From assembly GCA_013390375.1 (NCBI GenBank), contig JACATA010000009.1, forward strand, positions 1-44,669: a DNA stretch of 44,669 nt, given 5' to 3'. A program made the position numbers and the translations under genes. Under the pieces are notes generated by a model. That model made no database searches. It saw only the letters and a list, made by a program, of their open reading frames with translations, and had not been told where the DNA came from. Below are positions 15,511-22,097 of this stretch, one piece after another. The stretch comes from Marine Group I thaumarchaeote (GTDB lineage: Archaea; Thermoproteota; Nitrososphaeria; Nitrososphaerales; Nitrosopumilaceae). Numbering within the stretch: the stretch's first letter is position 1; each line of letters begins with the position of its first letter.

Positions 15511-15522
15511 ATGATATATCAT
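15511..15522 (-). promoter_or_regulatory. 12-bp palindrome over the promoter of the membrane winged-helix gene
   Basis: ATGATATATCAT is a perfect palindrome 17 bp upstream of the ATG at 15493. The central GATATATC is at the right distance to serve as the TATA box, so a dimeric regulator bound here would block TBP; autoregulation is a natural guess. Confidence 0.45.
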
Positions 15523-15603
15523 AACGGGGCAACAAAAATTTACAATTACACGAACAAAAAAATCATAACATCACAATTTTCGTTAAAAAAACTACAAACA
15601 AAA

Positions 15604-15963
15604 TCACATGTTAACTAACTGCTTTACAGCTTTCTGTATAACATCTACTATCTGTCTCTCATTTTCAGGCGCAAAGTCACTATCTTTCATCACATTAAGC
15701 TGTTCTGCGAGCCTAGATATCACATCACTATCAGGAAGTATCACATCGTATGCCTGTAGGAGGATTAGTGTGTAGTACACACTCTCAACCTTACTCCGTG
15801 ACTGTGCTACCTGCCTGTAGTAAGCACCTTTAGACACACCAAACTCTACGTCAAGGAGTTTCTTCTGTTTTAAAATAATTTCAATTTGTCGCTCTGTAAA
15901 CAACGATTTTTTGATAATTTCTTGAATAATTGTATTAAAATTAGATTTATTGGGTTCGCTCAT
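15604..15963 (-). CDS. Small helix-turn-helix-like protein
   Basis: 119 residues from the preferred ATG at 15963 (product begins MSEPNKSNF); a longer frame to 15993 would overlap the promoter of the next gene. SLFTERQIEIILKQKKLL...FGVSKGAYYRQVAQSRSKVESVYYTLILL resembles a sigma-region-4-like helix-turn-helix, with TERQIEIIL and GVSKGAYYRQ as the two helices. The rest is helical. No named family is recognised. It completes a run of four probable DNA-binding genes around the candidate origin. Confidence 0.65.
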   Translation of the reverse strand: MSEPNKSNFNTIIQEIIKKSLFTERQIEIILKQKKLLDVEFGVSKGAYYRQVAQSRSKVESVYYTLILLQAYDVILPDSDVISRLAEQLNVMKDSDFAPENERQIVDVIQKAVKQLVNM

Positions 15964-16029
15964 AGCTATACAAAACAGTATAGCTTCTTTCAATTAAGTT
16001 TTAATGAGACTATCTATCGGATCGTAGAT

Positions 16030-16794
16030 ATGCGAAATAAGGTGGAAACTAGGCTAAAAAAGTGCAAAAAGGGGGGTAAAACGACAATATTTTTGCTAGT
16101 CGACTCTGAAAACTTTAGCACTACATCCAACGTCGAAAAGATAGCAAGAGAACTTTTGAATGCATCTAAAAACATGAAGAATCTTTTCCCCGTAATTCTG
16201 GTTGGTGGCTCTTCCGCAACTGATCAAATGGGGATGGATAGAGCTGTCAGAATTTTGAGAAAAAAGACCAAGCTACCCATCGTACTATTTCCTGGAAACA
16301 TTACAGGGGTTGTTCCAAAGGCTCACGCAATTCTGTTTACCTCTTTGATGAACTCGGAAAACCCGTACTACATTACTCAGGCCCAAGCGCTTGGAGCTCC
16401 ACTGGTAAGGAAGATGAAACTGGAGGCACTTCCAACAGCATATCTGATAATTGGCGAAGGCACATCAGCTTGGTTCTTTGGAAATGCCAGGGGGATACCT
16501 TTTGACAAACCAAAGATCGCAGCAGCTTACGCAATGGCCGCCCAATACATGGGTATGAGATTCGTATATCTTGAAGCGGGATCCGGAGCTAAGCAAAACG
16601 TCACCCCAGAGATGGTCCAAACGGTAAGGAGTGTCTTTGATGGATTTCTCATGGTTGGCGGAGGCATTAGATCGGCAAAAACAGCCAACTCTCTGATCAA
16701 GGCCGGAGCAGACGGCTTGGTGATCGGAACGTTGTTAGAGCAAACCGGCGGTTTAAAAAAATTCACAGAAATGGTCAAATCCATCCAAAAATAA
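16030..16794 (+). CDS. Geranylgeranylglyceryl phosphate synthase
   Basis: Prenyltransferase making the first ether bond of archaeal lipids from sn-glycerol-1-phosphate and geranylgeranyl diphosphate. From the ATG at 16030 it is 254 residues, the family length; the open frame extends upstream into the divergent gene, which argues against a longer start. Signatures of the TIM-barrel family: LVDSENFS, VGGSSATDQ, VLFPGNITGVVPKAHAILFTSLMNS, YLEAGSGAKQNV and MVGGGIRSAKTANSLIKAGADGLVIGT (phosphate binding). The enzyme that makes its substrate, G1P dehydrogenase, is at 37-38 kb. Confidence 0.95.
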   Translation: MRNKVETRLKKCKKGGKTTIFLLVDSENFSTTSNVEKIARELLNASKNMKNLFPVILVGGSSATDQMGMDRAVRILRKKTKLPIVLFPGNITGVVPKAHAILFTSLMNSENPYYITQAQALGAPLVRKMKLEALPTAYLIIGEGTSAWFFGNARGIPFDKPKIAAAYAMAAQYMGMRFVYLEAGSGAKQNVTPEMVQTVRSVFDGFLMVGGGIRSAKTANSLIKAGADGLVIGTLLEQTGGLKKFTEMVKSIQK

Positions 16795-16812
16795 ATTCTA
16801 ACTGGGAGCATC

Positions 16813-17079
16813 ATGATTTGCAACAAATGTGGCATAGACGGTAATTTCATTTGGGATGAAACTTACCGTGGAAATACTGGAAAATACAGATTATATGATC
16901 TCAACATGGAAAGACCACATGAGTGCTCGGGGATGAAGACAGAAGCCTCAATCGAGGAACCAATACTGGACAAGCCACTTGTAAAATGTCCGAAATGTGA
17001 TCCTCTAAAGGACAGCGCTTGGATCAAACGCGAAAAGTTTCAGGAGCACATCAAGACCGCACATCTCGGTTTTTGGTAG
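16813..17079 (+). CDS. Small zinc-binding protein
   Basis: 88 residues with three likely metal sites: CNKC at the N-terminus, HEC in the middle, and a C-terminal C2H2-like finger CPKCDPLKDSAWIKREKFQEHIKTAH. It starts 18 bp after the lipid synthase and may be cotranscribed with it. Function unknown; the C2H2 end suggests nucleic acid binding. Confidence 0.65.
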   Translation: MICNKCGIDGNFIWDETYRGNTGKYRLYDLNMERPHECSGMKTEASIEEPILDKPLVKCPKCDPLKDSAWIKREKFQEHIKTAHLGFW

Positions 17080-17092
17080 TTTTACGCCTAGA

Positions 17093-17112
17093 TTTGGTAC
17101 AAAAAATAGCTT
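17093..17112 (+). repeat. Copy 1 of a 20-bp direct repeat
   Basis: TTTGGTACAAAAAATAGCTT. It matches the copy at 17633-17652 at 18 of 20 positions (differences at one internal base and the last). The two copies bracket a small gene. Confidence 0.6.
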
Positions 17113-17213
17113 ATTTTGGTAGTTTTTGACATGTTTTATGGTAATTAATGTTGTATTATTACATACATTTTACATGCATTTTAATCCCATGTTGACTATG
17201 TTTTTAAAAACAT

Positions 17214-17238
17214 AAAATCGGGCTAAAAAGCCGATTTT
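17214..17238 (+). other. Hairpin, possible terminator or non-coding RNA element
   Basis: AAAATCGGGCT and AGCCGATTTT pair around an AAAA loop with a single bulged G. There is no U-run longer than four directly after it, so a bacterial-type terminator is not clear. Confidence 0.4.
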
Positions 17239-17367
17239 CGTGCCTGAGAACCTCTCAATATACATTCTAGAATAATGATTTACTTTCTAGAAAGTGTAAA
17301 AAACTGCCATTTATCCTTGACATTATTTTTGCTATTGTTGACAATACCTTGACACCAAAAAACGTGC

Positions 17368-17580
17368 CTAGAAAATTCTAAGGACGGAAGAATAGACGTG
17401 TTTCAAAATACTATATGGCTGCTCAAAGAGCTTGTAAAATGGACTAACAAACAACCCGGTTAGAAAGTGCCATCTTTGCGTTTGCTGAATTCTGAGACGA
17501 GATGCCTCTAGGCGATCTAGGAACTCTTGGTGTTCCCGCAAATATTCCTGGTGTCTGTAAGCGTAAGAGACGCTAGCCAT
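17368..17580 (-). CDS. Small hypothetical protein
   Basis: 70 residues, helical and rich in aromatic and charged residues (YRHQEYLREHQEFLDRLEASR), with a moderately hydrophobic end (FLTGLFVSPFYKLF). I do not recognise it. TTAAATAC on the reverse strand about 26 nt before the ATG fits a leaderless promoter and supports a real gene. Confidence 0.5.
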   Translation of the reverse strand: MASVSYAYRHQEYLREHQEFLDRLEASRLRIQQTQRWHFLTGLFVSPFYKLFEQPYSILKHVYSSVLRIF

Positions 17581-17632
17581 AACTTACCATACGAAATTTG
17601 TATTTAAGACAAGATTTGAACCACCAAATATT

Positions 17633-17652
17633 TTTGGTGCAAAAAATAGCTA
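17633..17652 (+). repeat. Copy 2 of the 20-bp direct repeat
   Basis: TTTGGTGCAAAAAATAGCTA, nearly identical to 17093-17112 and in the same orientation, in the 114-bp gap between two small genes. Confidence 0.6.
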
Positions 17653-17694
17653 TTTACTGCTTTCTAGGCACTTTTTTGTCTAAAAACACTAGTT

Positions 17695-17919
17695 TTAGAC
17701 AGTATTTGGGATAGCTTCCTGTAAGGAATCTACCATCAATTGTTTGAGTCCTCTCCGTCTTGGGCCTGCACGCAGCTTTGTTGAGCAGCATGGACATTTG
17801 ACACCTTCCCAGTGAATGAAAAGATCACAGCTTTGGCAGCGCTTTTGACCAGCCAAATATCTCATACCACCGACCGGTTTCTTTGCCTTGTAATCTACAC
17901 AAATATTTTTACAAACCAT
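17695..17919 (-). CDS. Small zinc-ribbon protein
   Basis: 74 residues with CQSC...CPCC (RCQSCDLFIHWEGVKCPCCSTKLR), a treble-clef or ribbon-type zinc site, plus an N-terminal CKNIC that may add ligands, and a basic patch GPRRRGLK. The aromatic IHWEG between the two CxxC pairs is typical of ribbon loops. It starts 5 bp after the ACT-like gene on the same strand, so the two form an operon. Confidence 0.7.
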   Translation of the reverse strand: MVCKNICVDYKAKKPVGGMRYLAGQKRCQSCDLFIHWEGVKCPCCSTKLRAGPRRRGLKQLMVDSLQEAIPNTV

Positions 17920-17924
17920 TTTTC

Positions 17925-18584
17925 TTATTGCCTCGGAATCTCAGATCTAAGCTTTTCATAAGCCAAAGGAGCTTGGTCCTCTTTCAAAAATAACACAATT
18001 CCATTCTGGCTAAACAATGCGTCAACCAACTCTATGCTGTTTCGGTGCAGAATCCCAGTTACAAAGGAAAGAATGTCTGCCCTGTTTTGCTCCGGTACCT
18101 GAATTCTAATTTTTGCCAGTCCGGAACTGTACAAGTTTTCTTTTGGAAAGTTTTGGAATATTCTTCTGGTAACATCAGAGTCATCAGCTAAAACTGTAAA
18201 GGAATCACCAAGCCTGAAAAACTCAGAGTTGGAAAATGCCTTTTCAGCTTCGGCAAACATTTTGGCCATGTCCCGATCAAGAAGATCTTTCATTGTCCAC
18301 CGCATTCCCATTATTCTGTCAGTCATCGAAAGTCTTGCGTCCTTCAATACTGGCTCATCTACGACGTTCTCGTTTTTCTCAAACGCGTCTGCATATCGCT
18401 TAATGGCCACTACAATGGTGTTTAGTTGAACTGCATTCCCAATCTGTTTTTCAACCTGAGGCTGAATTTTGACAGCCAGGGCCGTATAGTTAATGACATC
18501 CATAGCCATGCAGTCATGAATAGACCTGTTTCTGGTAATTATCTCACGCACAACATCAGGAATAGACAGACCCACAGTTCTCAC
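17925..18584 (-). CDS. ACT-like domain protein with helical N-terminus
   Basis: 219 residues. The N-terminal 60 (SIPDVVREIITRNRSIHDCMAMDVINYTALA) look like a helix-turn-helix-like bundle. The C-terminal part has the beta-alpha-beta pattern of ACT domains (SDVTRRIFQNFPKENLYSSGLAKIRIQVPEQNRADILSFVTGILHRNSIELVDALF). Such proteins are expected to sense small ligands and to regulate, but target and ligand are unknown. It is divergent from hsp20, and its promoter region contains palindromic elements. Confidence 0.6.
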   Translation of the reverse strand: MRTVGLSIPDVVREIITRNRSIHDCMAMDVINYTALAVKIQPQVEKQIGNAVQLNTIVVAIKRYADAFEKNENVVDEPVLKDARLSMTDRIMGMRWTMKDLLDRDMAKMFAEAEKAFSNSEFFRLGDSFTVLADDSDVTRRIFQNFPKENLYSSGLAKIRIQVPEQNRADILSFVTGILHRNSIELVDALFSQNGIVLFLKEDQAPLAYEKLRSEIPRQ

Positions 18585-18597
18585 AAAAACTACATAT

Positions 18598-18610
18598 TAT
18601 GTCAGTTATA
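18598..18610. promoter_or_regulatory. Operator-like half element upstream of the ACT-like gene
   Basis: TATGTCAGTTATA matches much of the palindrome at 18678-18695. It lies 14-26 bp upstream of the start of the ACT-like gene, over its promoter. Confidence 0.4.
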
Positions 18611-18677
18611 TTAGTATTATGTAATACTATCACTATATACTGTAATATTCCTCATTAATAAAAATAAACTATATATA

Positions 18678-18695
18678 ATGTCATAGTTATGACAT
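18678..18695. promoter_or_regulatory. Palindromic operator in the hsp20 promoter
   Basis: ATGTCATA-GT-TATGACAT, a perfect 8-bp inverted repeat with a 2-bp centre. It follows a TATA-like CTATATATAA (18669-18678) and ends 20 bp before the hsp20 ATG, so a bound repressor would cover the transcription start. This is the arrangement of archaeal heat-shock repressor sites, though the sequence is not one I can assign. Confidence 0.6.
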
Positions 18696-18715
18696 ATATA
18701 GGTGAAATATGACAA

Positions 18716-19210
18716 ATGTTCCACGATGATGAGTTCAACAGGATCTTTGAGCAGATGTCTAGTTCATTCGTGAACCTAGACGATGTTTTTGAGATGCTAA
18801 AGAATGCAGGAACCATTTCAGGTCCAGTTTTTTATGGCTATACCATGACAACTGGTCCTGACGGTAAGCCTGTGGTACAAGAGTACGGAAATGTCAAGCC
18901 AGACATGCTTCCAACTGAAAACAAAAGAGAACCATTGATTGACACTCTAGTTGACGAGAAAGAAAAGACACTCAAAATTATTGCAGAAATGCCTGGTGTC
19001 GAGAAAAAAGATGTCAACGTAGTTGTGGGAGTTGACAAAGTAATTCACATTGACGCAGAGCGTGGTGAGAAAAAGTACCATGTTAAAGTGCCAATTAAGC
19101 ACGACGTTGATGCAGAATCTCCCAAGGCCACATACAAGAACGGCATACTTGAACTGACGTTCAAACTAGAGGATGAAAAATCAAAGGGAAAAGCTATAGA
19201 CGTACTCTAA
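18716..19210 (+). CDS. Small heat-shock protein, Hsp20/alpha-crystallin family
   Basis: ATP-independent holdase, 164 residues. The alpha-crystallin domain is at about 75-160: DEKEKTLKIIAEMPGVEKKDVNVVV, then EKKYHVKVPIKHDVDAESPKATYKNGILELTF, containing the A-x-x-x-NGILEL signature. The N-terminal 60 residues are variable and hydrophobic. An AGGTGA box lies 10 bp before the ATG at 18716. The strong palindrome in its promoter suggests stress-controlled repression. Confidence 0.92.
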   Translation: MFHDDEFNRIFEQMSSSFVNLDDVFEMLKNAGTISGPVFYGYTMTTGPDGKPVVQEYGNVKPDMLPTENKREPLIDTLVDEKEKTLKIIAEMPGVEKKDVNVVVGVDKVIHIDAERGEKKYHVKVPIKHDVDAESPKATYKNGILELTFKLEDEKSKGKAIDVL

Positions 19211-19213
19211 ACT

Positions 19214-19222
19214 CTTTTTTTA
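19214..19222 (+). terminator. T-rich terminator after hsp20
   Basis: A run of seven T (19215-19221) follows directly after the hsp20 stop, which suits archaeal U-rich termination. It overlaps the stop codon of the convergent cyclase gene. Confidence 0.4.
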
Positions 19223-19867
19223 TTCTACAAACGCGATTGCTCTAACGGGCGAACCAGTGGCATTCTTCAATTTTAGAGGCAAAACTACTAGGTGAAATTT
19301 TGACGATTTTATTTTTTCCAAATTAGCCAAATTCTCAACAATCAATATTCCTTTTTTAGAAAAGACATGATGGACAGAAAACTTAGAGTCTGTACCCAAA
19401 TCAATACTTGGAGAATCAATACCAACCAAACTGACCTTTTTGGATGCAAGATACTTTGCAGCTGAAACTGACAATCCAGGGTTTTTAGTAAAGTAATATT
19501 TTTTTTGCAAATTTCTCTGCCATCCAGTGTAGAAAATAACGGAAGAAAAACTTGCAATTTTTCCATGCTTTTTTTCAAACTTTTGAATGTCTGTTTTCGT
19601 TACGGACTCGTTACTCTTTTTTCTAGATTTTATCAAAACAGCATTTGATACCAGCTTTTTGAGGCTAATTTCATGAATTTTTGCCCCTTTTTCTAGAAAG
19701 TGGTATGGTGCATCCAAGTGGGTTCCTGTATGTGAGCTCAAAAACAAGAGTTCCAAGTTGTAGCCATCATCTTTGATCTTTTCCCATGGAATGAAATTTG
19801 GCTGCGGAGAGCCTGGAAATGTAGGAATTTTGTTTGAAATTGTTAGCGTAAGATCTATAATTTTCAT
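19220..19867 (-). CDS. Cyclase/arylformamidase (KynB-like) family metal hydrolase
   Basis: 215 residues beginning MKIIDLTLTISNKIPTFPG. SSHTGTHLDAPYHF carries the HxGTHxDAPxH metal-binding signature of the family. SLVGIDSPSID and HHVFSKKGILIVENLANL are the usual later conserved parts. Family members hydrolyse N-formylkynurenine or related amides and lactones. No tryptophan-degradation genes are near, so the substrate is open. Confidence 0.85.
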   Translation of the reverse strand: MKIIDLTLTISNKIPTFPGSPQPNFIPWEKIKDDGYNLELLFLSSHTGTHLDAPYHFLEKGAKIHEISLKKLVSNAVLIKSRKKSNESVTKTDIQKFEKKHGKIASFSSVIFYTGWQRNLQKKYYFTKNPGLSVSAAKYLASKKVSLVGIDSPSIDLGTDSKFSVHHVFSKKGILIVENLANLEKIKSSKFHLVVLPLKLKNATGSPVRAIAFVE

Positions 19868-19915
19868 AACAAAAAATCTCTGATCTCTTAAATATTATTT
19901 TACTAATTTTTAATT

Positions 19916-20176
19916 ATGCCTACTTCGTATATTCTCATTAATTCTGATCTGGGAACTGACGAATCAATAATCATAAAAATCAAAGAAATCTTAGCGGATG
20001 AAAAAGACATACAATACGAAATTCAGGGAGTGTATGGGGTTTATGATATTGTGCTTAAACTTAGTTCAGATGACATAGATACTTTGAGGTCTACTATTAC
20101 AAATAAAATTAGAAAAATTACCACGGTCCAGTCAACACTAACTATGATGGTTATAGAAGAGCAAGAAAAACCATAG
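19916..20176 (+). CDS. Stand-alone RAM (Lrp/AsnC ligand-binding) domain protein
   Basis: 86 residues with the beta-alpha-beta-beta-alpha-beta layout of the Lrp/AsnC effector domain: SYILINSDLGTDESIIIKIKEI, then GVYGVYDIVLKLSSDDIDTLRSTITNKIRKI, then STLTMMVI. The G-x-YD-x-x-x-K motif is conserved. There is no DNA-binding half. Stand-alone RAM proteins may modulate full-length Lrp regulators or bind amino acids. It is followed after 32 bp by the KaiC-like gene, probably in the same operon. Confidence 0.85.
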   Translation: MPTSYILINSDLGTDESIIIKIKEILADEKDIQYEIQGVYGVYDIVLKLSSDDIDTLRSTITNKIRKITTVQSTLTMMVIEEQEKP

Positions 20177-20208
20177 ATTATTCCTGAATTAAAAGAAACT
20201 CAAACAAC

Positions 20209-20790
20209 ATGGTTCACAAAAAGGCAGCAATTCAAAACATACTCGAACAAAATACAACGAACATGGTTTTCTATGAGGATTCCTTTGCAAAAACAGCCTT
20301 TTTTACAAAGGAAATATCAAACTGGGAAATTCCCATATTTTATTTTGATTTTGATTTACAATACACTGGTTTTGTGAAGGCCGGAATAACACCACCACTC
20401 AAAAACCTAACCTTACTTTATCCAGAAAACGGCAGCTTACGTGAAGATTTAAAATCTGTAATTGAAAAAATTTCAAAGAAAAGGTCACTAGTAATCATAG
20501 ACTCGTTTAATGGATTTTTTAACATTTTAGAGGGCGAAAAAGACATTGGGCGGCTAATTAATTCATTTTTAATGTTGCTTGTTTCATCTGGGGAGTATAC
20601 GAAATCTACCGTAATAGTGGGGATCTTGTCAAAACTAAATGATGAAAACAAATGGATTTTGTACAACACCGGAAGACGTGTTATAGATAACGAGCACTTC
20701 ACAAAAATTCAATTAATTAGATCAGAAAACAGCATACTTACTAAAGTGTTAAATCCCGACAATTCAAGTAACTCACACCTCATTCTATAA
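20209..20790 (+). CDS. RecA/KaiC-like protein without a P-loop
   Basis: 193 residues. IPIFYFDFDLQYTGF resembles the strand after the P-loop helix in KaiC/RadA-like ATPases. RSLVIIDSFNGFFNIL is a good Walker B (hhhhDS), and STVIVGILSK is a sensor-strand-like segment. A Walker A GxxxxGKT is absent; the expected position holds NTTNMVFYEDSFAKTAFFTKE. It is probably a non-ATP-binding member acting as a partner. It follows the RAM gene. The fold assignment is an inference from pattern. Confidence 0.55.
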   Translation: MVHKKAAIQNILEQNTTNMVFYEDSFAKTAFFTKEISNWEIPIFYFDFDLQYTGFVKAGITPPLKNLTLLYPENGSLREDLKSVIEKISKKRSLVIIDSFNGFFNILEGEKDIGRLINSFLMLLVSSGEYTKSTVIVGILSKLNDENKWILYNTGRRVIDNEHFTKIQLIRSENSILTKVLNPDNSSNSHLIL

Positions 20791-20849
20791 ACTTAGAATG
20801 ACGCAAAACGCGATCGCATGTTCAAACAGCGTTATGGTTTTTGAGGAAA

Positions 20850-20857
20850 TTATATTA
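20850..20857 (+). promoter_or_regulatory. TATA element of the ferredoxin gene
   Basis: TTATATTA preceded by the purine-rich GAGGAAA (BRE-like), centred 30 bp before the ATG. This implies a leaderless or nearly leaderless message. Confidence 0.6.
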
Positions 20858-20882
20858 AGCTTGGATTAGTAGTTAATCTACA

Positions 20883-21194
20883 ATGCCAGTAGCAATACTA
20901 CCAGATATTAGTGAACAAATGTGTATCGGATGTGCATTATGTGTAGAAATCTGTACAACTTTGGGACCTGATGTTTTAAGAGTAAAACCAGTAGAAGGTT
21001 GGAAACGAGGTAAAGCATTCGTATTTTATCCAGAAAGATGCATCTCTGACGGTGCATGTATTGGAGTTTGCCCAACAAAGGCAATCTTTTGGATGAGACC
21101 AATGGACTTTACTGTAGGTCAACCAGTCGCACTTTACAAAAACTCAGTTTTTACAACAGGCTGGACTGAACTAATCGATGATCCACCAAAGTAA
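20883..21194 (+). CDS. Ferredoxin with one Cys-ligated and one Asp-containing cluster motif
   Basis: 103 residues. Motif 1 is C14-x2-C17-x2-C20-x3-C24. Motif 2 is C53-x2-D56-x2-C59-x3-C63-P, with aspartate where the second cysteine is normally found. Such a site holds a [3Fe-4S] cluster or an Asp-ligated [4Fe-4S] cluster, as in Pyrococcus ferredoxin. The C-terminal 35 residues are an extension of unknown function. Low-potential electron carrier in the cytosol; the partner enzyme is not nearby. It has its own promoter and a T-run after the stop, so it is likely monocistronic and well expressed. Confidence 0.9.
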   Translation: MPVAILPDISEQMCIGCALCVEICTTLGPDVLRVKPVEGWKRGKAFVFYPERCISDGACIGVCPTKAIFWMRPMDFTVGQPVALYKNSVFTTGWTELIDDPPK

Positions 21195-21211
21195 TCCATC
21201 TCTTTAACTTC

Positions 21212-21218
21212 TTTTTTT
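21212..21218 (+). terminator. T-run terminator after the ferredoxin gene
   Basis: A run of seven T, 18 bp after the stop and followed by further A/T-rich sequence, fits archaeal factor-assisted or intrinsic termination. Confidence 0.45.
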
Positions 21219-21262
21219 ATTTAACAAATCAGGCTTATATTATGAATTCTTGAGTTTGTATT

Positions 21263-21757
21263 ATGACTATTTATGGCGATATTTGGCGGAAAGTTCATGG
21301 AACTGTTACTGGTAGACCAGACAAATTTTCTTGGCTGATTGACAACAAACTTGCAGGTAGTGGAATCCCAACCTCAATCGATGAAGTACAATGGGCAATT
21401 GAACAAGGCATAAAATCCATTGTTACTGTTAGAGAAGAACCTCTTGATGACGATTGGGTAAAAGACGTCAAGTATCTTCATATAATGTCAAACGACATGG
21501 GCGTTCCTGAATTTGTTGATCTTGTTTCAGCCGTAGATTTTATTCATAGTAGGATAACTAATAACGAGCCAGTAATGGTTCACTGTCTTGCCGGTTTAGG
21601 AAGGACTGGAACACTATTAGCCTGCTATCTTATAAAACACCAAAAAATGTCTGCTGATGATGCCATGCAAAAAGTACGTGAAGAAAGACCAGGTTCGATT
21701 CAGTCATTTCCACAAGAGGAAATAATTTTTCAATTTGCAAAGTCTCTTCAACGCTAG
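21263..21757 (+). CDS. Dual-specificity/tyrosine-type protein phosphatase
   Basis: 164 residues. The P-loop VMVHCLAGLGRTGTLLACYLI carries H-C-x5-R-T with the nucleophilic cysteine and the phosphate-binding arginine. An upstream aspartate in NDMGVPEF is a candidate general acid. The later RPGSIQSFPQEE resembles the Q-loop of archaeal and plant DSP families. It would remove phosphate from Ser/Thr/Tyr or a small phosphorylated molecule. TTATATTA about 25 nt before the start suggests its own promoter. Confidence 0.88.
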   Translation: MTIYGDIWRKVHGTVTGRPDKFSWLIDNKLAGSGIPTSIDEVQWAIEQGIKSIVTVREEPLDDDWVKDVKYLHIMSNDMGVPEFVDLVSAVDFIHSRITNNEPVMVHCLAGLGRTGTLLACYLIKHQKMSADDAMQKVREERPGSIQSFPQEEIIFQFAKSLQR

Positions 21758-21910
21758 TTATTCTGGAATTGATTCTGTTACAATCTTTCCATCCACTATA
21801 TTTACGTGAAGGAACTTGTTTTCTTTAAAAACGAGTGTCATGCCACCATCCTTGTCCGGATCCTGAACTTCAACAAGATCCGCCATTCTTATTCCATCAA
21901 ACTTTGCCAT
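21758..21910 (-). CDS. 50-residue protein, tandem paralogue A
   Basis: Begins MAKFDG and ends SIPE. It aligns without gaps to paralogue B with 26 of 50 identical residues, including P-D-K-x-G-G-x-T-L-x-F-K-x-N. The alternating hydrophobic pattern suggests a small beta sheet. The codon-level divergence with protein conservation argues for two real genes. It starts 4 bp after paralogue B ends; its stop touches the phosphatase stop on the other strand. Function unknown. Confidence 0.75.
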   Translation of the reverse strand: MAKFDGIRMADLVEVQDPDKDGGMTLVFKENKFLHVNIVDGKIVTESIPE

Positions 21911-21914
21911 ACAA

Positions 21915-22067
21915 TCACTCTGGAATTGAAATAGTAGACAGCTTGCCGTCTTCTACCTTGATAAACATAAATCTATTATCTTTGAAGATTAGAGTAACAC
22001 CGCCTTCTTTATCCGGCTCTTCTATTTCCAAAAGTGGCTGGCCTAACAGACCGTCGTACTTTGCCAT
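21915..22067 (-). CDS. 50-residue protein, tandem paralogue B
   Basis: Begins MAKYDG and ends SIPE, the same length as paralogue A. A TATA element (GGGATATAAG on the reverse strand, 22089-22098) lies 22-31 bp before the ATG, so a promoter in front of the pair is likely. The gene upstream (177 residues) is on the same strand. No known domain is recognised. Confidence 0.78.
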   Translation of the reverse strand: MAKYDGLLGQPLLEIEEPDKEGGVTLIFKDNRFMFIKVEDGKLSTISIPE

Positions 22068-22097
22068 GCCAAGTTTTCAATACTCGTACTTATATCC

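Larger units (their letters stand above)
17080..17367. other. 288-bp gene-free stretch with a hairpin and repeated motifs
   Basis: No open frame with coding character. It holds a hairpin (17214-17238), several CTAG-centred short palindromes (TTCTAGAA near 17265 and TTTCTAGAAA near 17284) and one copy of a 20-mer repeated at 17633. A small untranscribed regulatory region or a short non-coding RNA are both possible. Confidence 0.5.

Noticed and set aside
15886-16029. Longer N-terminus for GGGP synthase
   Set aside because: It runs antisense through the divergent helix-turn-helix gene; the ATG at 16030 fits family length.
17315-17360. Three TTGACA-like hexamers resembling bacterial -35 boxes
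   Set aside because: Archaeal transcription uses TATA/BRE; no paired -10 spacing is seen, so this is likely coincidental A/T-rich repetition.
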